Of a stretch of 5,382 nucleotides of DNA, positions 1 through 4,307 are shown one piece after another. The first letter of the stretch is position 1; every line of letters begins with the position of its first letter. The notes below the pieces were generated by a model, which was not told the DNA's origin, did no database searches, and worked only from the letters and a program-made list of their open reading frames with translations. The position numbers and the translations under genes were made by a program. The DNA comes from Parcubacteria group bacterium GW2011_GWD2_43_10 (GTDB taxonomy: Bacteria; Patescibacteriota; Patescibacteriia; Veblenbacterales; UBA10138), in NCBI GenBank assembly GCA_000995845.1, contig LCEZ01000052.1, positions 1 through 5,382 of the forward strand. The letters are read 5' to 3'.

Positions 1-158
1 TGTAAAATTCCGGTAGCATTCGGCGGTGGTAAGCTGATACTAAAGGGTTCACCTTTTTTTAATAAATTGTCAGGATTAAAAAAACCAGACTGCTCCCATC
101 GCTGATAGGTGCTAGTTTCAAAATCTTTTGGTTGATAAGCTTTGGCTAACTCTGGCAT
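1..158 (-). CDS. valS: valyl-tRNA synthetase, N-terminal 52 codons (partial)
   Basis: This is the start of a class I aminoacyl-tRNA synthetase that charges tRNA-Val with valine in the cytoplasm. The translated piece begins MPELAKAYQPKDFE, continues with a TYQRWEQSGFFNPD segment typical of the ValS N-terminus, and ends with LPPPNATGIL followed by the first two bases of a His codon. PPPN.TG.LH is the ValS form of the HIGH-region motif; IleS and LeuS have different residues there. The ATG at 156-158 is chosen because the N-terminal YxPKxxE homology begins within ten residues of it. No convincing Shine-Dalgarno precedes it; the bases just upstream are taken up in an inverted repeat. The rest of the gene lies beyond base 1. 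It is preceded by a T-box leader, which fits an aminoacyl-tRNA synthetase gene. The short length gives no view of the catalytic KMSKS motif or the editing domain. Confidence 0.93.
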   Translation of the reverse strand, partial: MPELAKAYQPKDFETSTYQRWEQSGFFNPDNLLKKGEPFSISLPPPNATGIL

Positions 159-280
159 ACCCAGTAGAGCAACATCGCTCACTCACCCAAATGGGCGAGT
201 GTTAACGAGGTTTAGTTAAGAATAAGGATGAATGAACTAATCATAAGTTCGAGCCCAAGCGATGTTGTCATGCTGGGCAT
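157..280 (-). promoter_or_regulatory. structured valS 5' UTR downstream of the T-box terminator
   Basis: Read on the minus strand, bases 280-258 and 179-157 form a long interrupted helix: 8 bp (280-273 with 164-157, one G-U), a symmetrical 5x5 internal loop, then 10 perfect bp (267-258 with 179-170). Its 3' arm ends on the AT of the valS start codon. Inside the loop is a second hairpin at 180-201 (9 bp including one G-U, loop ATTT). Bases 203-213 can also pair over 11 positions (one G-U) with 292-302, the 3' arm of the T-box terminator. The pairings are visible in the sequence; a role in translation control is inference. Confidence 0.6.
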
Positions 281-530
281 AAAAAAATAAAAAACCTCGT
301 CAGTCTTAGACTGACCAGGTAAGGTCCCATAGTACTATGGGAGGTACCACCTTACTTGTCCGCCCAAGGCGGACCGCTTCATAAAAATCGCTGTAACGGG
401 CGAACCCCGGAAAGTTCTACTTTTCACTTCTTAATAAAAAGAATGAATTTCTACCCTCAGCGCGGTAATTTTATAAAAAATTTACCTGAGTACGGCGACA
501 TGAATCCGTACCAAAAACGCCTGTTATATA
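279..530 (-). promoter_or_regulatory. T-box riboswitch leader controlling valS
   Basis: T-box leaders bind a specific uncharged tRNA and then favour an antiterminator over a terminator. The antiterminator is exact at 321-353 (minus strand): AAGG, the 7-nt bulge TGGTACC (349-343), an 8-bp A2 helix TCCCATAG/CTATGGGA with a 2-base loop, and closing CCTT. The bulge UGGU would pair with an ACCA tRNA 3' end, as expected for tRNA-Val with discriminator A. Upstream is a perfect 7-bp Stem III-like hairpin (358-374, loop TTG). Further upstream is CCGTTA (399-394) next to a CGGG/CCCG hairpin, resembling the conserved F box of Stem IIA/B. Stem I is not canonical: I see hairpins at about 489-457 (CTCAGGTAA...TTACC..TGAG) and GTACGG/CCGTAC at 512-491, and cannot place the specifier codon securely. 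The 5' boundary is approximate. The T-box call is firm; the Stem I layout is not. Confidence 0.88.
281..320 (-). terminator. T-box intrinsic terminator of the valS leader
   Basis: On the minus strand, bases 320-309 pair with 305-294 as a 12-position stem with a single G-G mismatch and a 3-base loop (TAA). A U-rich run follows directly (293-281, T6-A-T6 or longer). This is a standard Rho-independent terminator. It lies immediately after the T-box antiterminator, and the start of its 5' arm is next to the antiterminator 3' strand, so the two structures are positioned to compete. It should stop transcription before valS when tRNA-Val is charged. With no separate terminator visible after the HU gene, it may also end HU transcripts. 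Confidence 0.88.
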
Positions 531-545
531 ATTTCTGTTAAACTG

Positions 546-821
546 CTACTTGAGTGCGTCCTTCAAAGCTTTGCCAGCCTTAAATTTTGGCACCACCACG
601 GCTGGAATTTGCATTTTCTCTGTCGGGTTTTGGGGATTCACGCCCATACGAGCGGCACGCTCACGAGAAAGAAAAGTACCAAAACCTGTAATTGTCACTT
701 CACCTTTATTTTTTAGAGTAGACATGACAATTTCAGTGAAGGTATCAACCATTTCCTCAGCCTGCTTTTTGGTGAGTTGAACTTTGGCCGCTATTTGTTC
801 TACTAATTCTGCTTTATTCAT
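546..821 (-). CDS. HU/IHF family DNA-binding protein
   Basis: A 91-residue histone-like nucleoid protein, the normal length for HU. It is expected to act as a dimer that bends and compacts DNA without strong sequence specificity. The N-terminal helices (MNKAELVEQIAAKVQLTKKQAE) are followed by the family GFGTF core at residues 46-50. The beta-arm (about 53-75) carries R and K residues and the NP of the intercalating tip at 62-63. The ending PKFKAGKALKDAL is a classic HU C-terminus. HU rather than IHF is favoured because a single copy with generic arm residues is seen, but IHF-like use cannot be excluded. The ATG start is fixed by a perfect Shine-Dalgarno seven bases upstream. It has its own promoter at the end of ymdB and is followed within about 20 bases by the T-box leader of valS. 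Confidence 0.96.
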   Translation of the reverse strand: MNKAELVEQIAAKVQLTKKQAEEMVDTFTEIVMSTLKNKGEVTITGFGTFLSRERAARMGVNPQNPTEKMQIPAVVVPKFKAGKALKDALK

Positions 822-828
822 ATTGTCT

Positions 829-838
829 TCACCTCCTT
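829..838 (-). promoter_or_regulatory. Shine-Dalgarno of the HU gene
   Basis: The minus strand reads AAGGAGGTGA, a full-length complement to the canonical 16S rRNA tail, seven bases before the ATG at 819-821. It stands out because ymdB, clpP and valS in this window have no clear Shine-Dalgarno. It suggests strong translation of HU and settles the HU start codon. Confidence 0.9.
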
Positions 839-877
839 TCCGGGCTTAATTAAAATAAAAATCCTAAATACACTCTA

Positions 878-906
878 ATAATAGCAAATTACGGAGCAAC
901 TGTCAC
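878..906 (-). promoter_or_regulatory. sigma70-type promoter for the HU gene
   Basis: On the minus strand a -35 box GTGACA (906-901) is separated by 17 bases from a -10 box TATTAT (883-878). TG sits one base before the -10 box (886-885), an extended -10. Each hexamer matches the consensus at 5 of 6 positions. The predicted start is near 871, giving a roughly 50-nt 5' UTR that contains the strong Shine-Dalgarno. The -35 box overlaps the last codons of ymdB. Identified by pattern only. Confidence 0.6.
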
Positions 907-1692
907 GCTCTCAGCCAGGCGCTCAATTGAGCTCGCCTGGCCCTTATTGTCATCAAAATTGATTAACATGCCGGTCACATTAACCGTGCCGGTTTCAGCT
1001 GGTTCAAACCGTTCTTTACCATCATTAACAAATCGATCAAGAATGATATCTGTCTTCACTCCTAGCACACTTTCCCTAATTCCAGTCATGCCAATATCAG
1101 AAACATAAGCTGTGCCCTTGGGCATTATCCAGGCGTCGCAAGTCGGAATATGAGTATGAGTTCCTAACACGGCTGTTACTCTGCCATCTAAATACCAACC
1201 TAAAGCTACTTTCTCGCTGGTAGCTTCAGCATGCACATCAACTATTATGCCAGCAACATCTTTAACCAAAGATTCATCTTGCAGTAGCTTATCAATTGTC
1301 AAAAAAGGCGAGCCATAATCACCCGGCATAAAAACTTGCCCCATTAAATGCACTAGCAATACTTGGTGCTTACCAATTGATATTTTCTTAGCACCAACCC
1401 CGGGTGTACCTGCGGGTGCATTTAACGGGCGAACGATTGATAAACTATCATCCGCTACCAATCCTAAACCTTGTGGCGAATTAAGCACATGATCGCCAGT
1501 AGTAAAAGCATTAAAACCAATATTCTTTAACTCAGTGATAGTTTTAGTGGTAGCACCTTTGCCATGAGCTAAATTATCCACGCAACCAATAATTAGTTGG
1601 GGTGAATATTTTTTTTGCCAATCAGGCAAAACCTGGGCCACGGCCTGACGGCCGGCTCTCGCTACAATATCACCAAAGAAAAGGACTCGCAT
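889..1692 (-). CDS. ymdB: YmdB-family metallophosphoesterase
   Basis: A 267-residue calcineurin-like phosphoesterase of the YmdB/DR1281 family, whose Bacillus member is a dinuclear metal phosphodiesterase acting on cyclic nucleotides and affecting biofilm and RNase Y-linked gene expression. Visible blocks: FFGDIVARAGR (D8), VDNLAHGKG (39-46), TTGDH (64-68), DVHAEATSEK (H154), LDGRVTAVLGTHTHIPT (H179, H181) and YVSDIGMTG. Length is normal and all blocks are in order. Two metal-site positions differ from the family norm: residue 39, usually Glu in ENxA, is Asp, and residue 67, usually Asn in GNH, is Asp. The ATG starts directly before the MRVLFFGDIV strand, so the start is secure although no Shine-Dalgarno is visible. 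It lies 78 bases downstream of rny, an adjacency also known in Bacillus, and is probably cotranscribed with it. Confidence 0.93.
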   Translation of the reverse strand: MRVLFFGDIVARAGRQAVAQVLPDWQKKYSPQLIIGCVDNLAHGKGATTKTITELKNIGFNAFTTGDHVLNSPQGLGLVADDSLSIVRPLNAPAGTPGVGAKKISIGKHQVLLVHLMGQVFMPGDYGSPFLTIDKLLQDESLVKDVAGIIVDVHAEATSEKVALGWYLDGRVTAVLGTHTHIPTCDAWIMPKGTAYVSDIGMTGIRESVLGVKTDIILDRFVNDGKERFEPAETGTVNVTGMLINFDDNKGQASSIERLAESVTVAP

Positions 1693-1770
1693 GATAAATT
1701 AAAAATCAAAGATAAAAGATCAAAAATTCATAATAATCTTTAATATTTAATATTTAATTTTTTATTTTTT
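1693..1770. other. AT-rich low-complexity rny-ymdB spacer
   Basis: A 78-base spacer of almost pure A/T. On the plus strand it holds tandem copies of TAATATTTAATATTTAAT (about 1740-1757) and runs of T, plus a looser repeat of ATCAAAGAT/AAAGATCAAA. I see no GC-rich hairpin that would make a terminator, no Shine-Dalgarno for ymdB and no clear promoter, so read-through from rny into ymdB is the simplest reading. Confidence 0.5.
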
Positions 1771-3300
1771 CTATCTGGCGTACTCAATAATCCGCGTCTC
1801 ACGAATAACATTAACTTTGATCTCACCTGGGTACTTCAACTCCTGCTCAATCTTATCAGCGATTGATCGGGCCATTTTAACTGCCTGGAAATCATCAATT
1901 TCACCAGGGCGTACAAACACCCTAACCTCGCGCCCAGCCTGAATAGCATAAGCTTTCTCTACGCCTTCAAAACCAGTAGCCACATCCTCCAGCTCCTGCA
2001 GGCGCTGCAGATAATTCTCATAAGTATCTTTGCGGGCGCCCGGCCTAGCCCCTGAAACCGCATCAGCCACCTTAGTAATCACCCCTTCCAAAGTCTTGGG
2101 ATTATCTTCATGGTGAGCAATAGCGAGGTAGGCAATTTCTTCGGGTAAACCAAATTTTTTCATGATGTCATAGCCTATTTCAGGGTGCGATCCTTGAATT
2201 TCATGATCCACTGCTTTACCAATATCATGAAGCAAACCACCCTTAACTGCGACTGTAACATTAGCTCCTAACTCTTCGGCTAAGAGTTTGGAGATTAAAG
2301 CCACTTCTTTGGAGTGTTGTAGTACATTTTGTCCATAGCTAGTGCGGAATTTGAGTCGTCCCAATAACTGAATTAGTTTTGGATCCAGCCCAGCCACACC
2401 CACTTCATAGGCCGCTTCCTCCCCGGCTTTTTTAATATCCTCAGTCATCTCGCGCTTGGCTTTTTCAATTGCTTCTTCAATGCGCCCGGGGTGAATACGC
2501 CCATCTTGCAATAAAGTCTCCAGGGCTTTTTTGGCCACATGACGCCTGATTGGGTTAAAACCAGATAGCACAATAGCGCCTGGGGTTTCATCCACAATTA
2601 TTTCTACACCAGTTAGTTGCTCAATAGCTTTAATGTTACGCCCCTCCTTACCAATAATGCGACCCTTCATATCATCTGACGGCAAATTAACCACGCTGGT
2701 AGTAGTTTCAATGGCATGGGAAGAAGCAATGCGCTCCATTACCCCAGCCAGCATGGTACGAGCCCGGCGCTCTACCTCGGAAGTTGAGCCCTCTTCTAAT
2801 TTACGGATACGAACTGTCAAATCTTCCTTATTTTTTTCCTCAATGTAATCTACCAGGACCTTTTTGGCGTCTTCCTGGGAAAGCCCAGCGATTTTTTCCA
2901 GTTTAGCCAGCTGATCTTCGCGGATTTTTTTAATTTCTTCGCGAACACCCTCAAACTTCAACCTTTCTTCTTCCGCCCTTTGCTTTTCGCCTTCCAAATC
3001 AAGTAATTTCTGGTCAAAGGTTGCCTCCCGCTTTTCTAATCTTTCCTGCAAGTGCTGCAGTTCTTTGCGGCGATCAGACTCTTCTTGTTTAGCCTCTTCA
3101 ATTAACTTCAAACTCTGCTCTTTGGCTTTGATTAAAATATCTTTTTCCTCATTCTTAGCCTCGTTAATTATGCTCATAGCCTGCGCTTCGGCCATATCTT
3201 TTGATTTCACCGCCAGCAGTTTACGCAGAACATAACCGCCGGCTATACCAACTGCCAAACCGGCAGCTAAAAATGCTACTGGTATTAAATTTTCTCCCAT
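1771..3300 (-). CDS. rny: ribonuclease Y
   Basis: A 509-residue membrane-anchored endoribonuclease that starts bulk mRNA decay by cleaving single-stranded, 5'-monophosphate-preferring RNA. The domain order is complete: an N-terminal membrane segment (about residues 5-29, rich in A, G, V and L), a long charged coiled coil (about 35-170), a KH RNA-binding domain with the GxxG loop GKEG at 217-220 (within MKGRIIGKEGRNIKAIEQ), and an HD phosphohydrolase domain. In the last, H329, the HD pair H358-D359 (GLLHDIGKAVDHE), H396-H397 and D413 (KVADAVSGARPG) are the expected metal and catalytic residues. It ends with VIRETRIIEYAR, the usual RNase Y terminus. Length matches the family (about 510-520). 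The start is the first ATG before the membrane segment, with a weak AGGGA ten bases upstream. It follows clpP, has its own probable promoter, and precedes ymdB as in Bacillus. Confidence 0.97.
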   Translation of the reverse strand: MGENLIPVAFLAAGLAVGIAGGYVLRKLLAVKSKDMAEAQAMSIINEAKNEEKDILIKAKEQSLKLIEEAKQEESDRRKELQHLQERLEKREATFDQKLLDLEGEKQRAEEERLKFEGVREEIKKIREDQLAKLEKIAGLSQEDAKKVLVDYIEEKNKEDLTVRIRKLEEGSTSEVERRARTMLAGVMERIASSHAIETTTSVVNLPSDDMKGRIIGKEGRNIKAIEQLTGVEIIVDETPGAIVLSGFNPIRRHVAKKALETLLQDGRIHPGRIEEAIEKAKREMTEDIKKAGEEAAYEVGVAGLDPKLIQLLGRLKFRTSYGQNVLQHSKEVALISKLLAEELGANVTVAVKGGLLHDIGKAVDHEIQGSHPEIGYDIMKKFGLPEEIAYLAIAHHEDNPKTLEGVITKVADAVSGARPGARKDTYENYLQRLQELEDVATGFEGVEKAYAIQAGREVRVFVRPGEIDDFQAVKMARSIADKIEQELKYPGEIKVNVIRETRIIEYAR

Positions 3301-3519
3301 AATAAAATTGTCCCTATTGTTCCAGGGCTGTAACAGGTATGTATGGTTGGCTTCAGGGTTATCTTAAGCTACCTAAAATCAAATACTAAGGTCGGAAATG
3401 ACCAAAAATTGCAGAGGAAAATCCAATTGAATCTAGATGTAGCATGAGAATAAACCTAGAGAAACCTGTATTACCATACTTACGCCTATTACAGCCAAGA
3501 CATTAATTAAATGTTAGCG
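3301..3519 (-). promoter_or_regulatory. long 5' leader of rny
   Basis: If the promoter at 3526-3554 is used, rny has an unusually long untranslated leader of about 219 bases. I find no convincing protein-coding frame, tRNA or known riboswitch in it. A short GGTC/GACC hairpin is visible at 3391-3404, and related ACAGGTATGTATGGT-like and ACCTGTATTACCAT-like words occur near 3332 and 3464. Only a weak AGGGA precedes the start codon. A target for RNase Y self-regulation is possible but is inference. Confidence 0.4.
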
Positions 3520-3525
3520 TTTATG

Positions 3526-3554
3526 AGTATAACGAAAAAAGCCGTCCTTGGCAA
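3526..3554 (-). promoter_or_regulatory. probable rny promoter inside the clpP terminator
   Basis: The minus strand carries -35 TTGCCA (3554-3549), a 17-base spacer and -10 TATACT (3531-3526). Each hexamer matches the sigma70 consensus at 5 of 6 positions with ideal spacing. The -35 box is part of the 3' arm of the clpP terminator stem, and the spacer contains the terminator T-run. Start of transcription is expected near 3519. Confidence 0.6.
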
Positions 3555-3574
3555 GTCTCCTGCCAAAAACGGCT
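3535..3574 (-). terminator. Rho-independent terminator after clpP
   Basis: On the minus strand bases 3574-3561 pair with 3553-3540 as a 14-bp stem (two adjacent U-G pairs, otherwise Watson-Crick) around a 7-base loop GGAGACT, followed by six T. It begins 23 bases after the clpP stop codon. A T-run on the other side (plus strand, 3575-3580) could allow some activity in the opposite direction as well. Confidence 0.92.
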
Positions 3575-3597
3575 GTTTTTGTAAAATTGAGCTTTGA

Positions 3598-4194
3598 TTA
3601 CCGCGTGGGCTTGATGATCTTATCAGCAATTCCGTATTTCACGGCTTCCTCAGCGATCATGAAATAATCCCGGTCAGTATCCTTTTCAATCTTAGTTAAT
3701 TCCTGCCCGGTGTGTTTGGCTAAAATCTTATTAATGCGGTCGCGCAAGCGCAAGATATGCTCGGCGCGAATCTTAATATCAGTGGCTTGCCCCTCAGCTC
3801 CACCCATAATCTGGTGGATCATGACTTCAGCGTTCGGCAGAATAAATCTTTTACCGCGGGTTCCAGCAGCCAGTAAAACCGCTCCCATGGAAGCAGCAAT
3901 ACCAACACACACGGTCATTACGTCGCTCTTCACATGTTGTATAGTGTCATAGATGGCCATGCCTGAGGTCACCATGCCGCCGGGAGTATTGATATAAATC
4001 TTAATATCTTTTTTCTGATCCTGGCTGTCTAAAAACAGCAATTGAGCAATCACTGAATTAGCTAAATCATCGCCAATCAGATCGCCAATGAAAATAATAC
4101 GCTCTTTAAGCAAGCGCGAATAAATATCATAAGCCCGCTCGCCCATTTGCGTCTTTTCTACCACCATTGGTATTAAATTCATGCCTTTTTCCAT
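3598..4194 (-). CDS. clpP: ATP-dependent Clp protease proteolytic subunit
   Basis: A 198-residue serine peptidase subunit that forms a tetradecameric barrel and degrades proteins fed by a Clp ATPase (ClpX, ClpA or ClpC; none is in the window). The N-terminus MNLIPMVVEKTQMGERAYDIYSRLLKERIIF is typical. The nucleophile is S102 in GIAASMGA, the base is H127 in VMIHQ, and the acid is D176 in DTDRDYFM, with the spacing of the E. coli enzyme. The oxyanion-loop motif NTPGG is at 69-73. The residue after MIHQ is Ile, where Pro is usual. ATG at 4194 is used; an in-frame ATG at 4182 (M5) is a possible alternative. No Shine-Dalgarno is seen. It is followed by a strong terminator, so it is probably a monocistronic unit or the end of one. 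Confidence 0.97.
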   Translation of the reverse strand: MEKGMNLIPMVVEKTQMGERAYDIYSRLLKERIIFIGDLIGDDLANSVIAQLLFLDSQDQKKDIKIYINTPGGMVTSGMAIYDTIQHVKSDVMTVCVGIAASMGAVLLAAGTRGKRFILPNAEVMIHQIMGGAEGQATDIKIRAEHILRLRDRINKILAKHTGQELTKIEKDTDRDYFMIAEEAVKYGIADKIIKPTR

Positions 4195-4199
4195 ACGGT

Positions 4200-4205
4200 A
4201 TTATG
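4200..4205 (-). promoter_or_regulatory. -10-like box adjacent to the clpP start
   Basis: CATAAT on the minus strand lies only five bases before the clpP ATG. If it is used as a -10 box, transcription would begin at or next to the A of the start codon and give a leaderless mRNA, which would fit the missing Shine-Dalgarno. The nearest -35-like word, TTGATT, is 20 bases away, which is too far, so this is weak. Confidence 0.25.
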
Positions 4206-4265
4206 CTACGACTTTTCCCTTAAAAAATCAAGCTAAACTACTAGTAATGGTGTATCAGCTTATGT

Positions 4266-4303
4266 GTGGTACAAAATGGTCCGGCCGGACATATTTATAC
4301 CAC
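4266..4303. repeat. 38-bp imperfect palindrome upstream of clpP
   Basis: An imperfect palindrome with 15 of 19 matching positions per arm, centred at 4284/4285. The core GTCCGGCCGGAC (4279-4290) is a perfect 12-bp palindrome and the outer ends GTGGTA/TACCAC (4266-4271, 4298-4303) match exactly. It sits between the reverse transcriptase stop and clpP. No T-run follows, so a normal intrinsic terminator is unlikely. It may be a protein-binding operator or a hairpin tied to the retroelement. Confidence 0.7.
4294..4302 (-). promoter_or_regulatory. possible extended -10 promoter for clpP
   Basis: The minus strand reads TGGTATAAA (4302-4294): TG, one base, then TATAAA. The -35 region at 17-base spacing (TCTATA, 4322-4317) is poor, so this would rely on the extended -10. 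Transcription would begin near 4286, in the centre of the palindrome, giving clpP a leader of about 90 bases. Confidence 0.4.
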
Positions 4304-4307
4304 TTAA

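Noticed and set aside
212..280. A 22-codon frame (MPSMTTSLGLELM...) between the T-box terminator and valS as a leader peptide
   Set aside because: It begins straight after the terminator T-run without a Shine-Dalgarno and contains no valine codons, so attenuation by valine is not supported.
356..541. Plus-strand 61-codon open frame opposite the T-box leader
   Set aside because: It is antisense to the structured leader, has no recognisable domain or Shine-Dalgarno, and its sequence is explained by RNA stems on the other strand.
2633..2848. Plus-strand open frame within rny
   Set aside because: It is a complete antisense overlap with the conserved KH-coding part of RNase Y, so it is a shadow frame.
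3301..3534. A tRNA or known small RNA in the clpP-rny spacer
   Set aside because: No T-arm GTTCGA-like sequence or cloverleaf pairing was found on either strand, and no recognised riboswitch core.
3561..3574. Clp-terminator inverted repeat as part of a CRISPR or insertion-sequence end
   Set aside because: It is a single hairpin followed by a T-run right after clpP, fully explained as an intrinsic terminator.
3710..3952. Plus-strand open frame within clpP
   Set aside because: It is antisense to the conserved catalytic core of ClpP and has no independent support.
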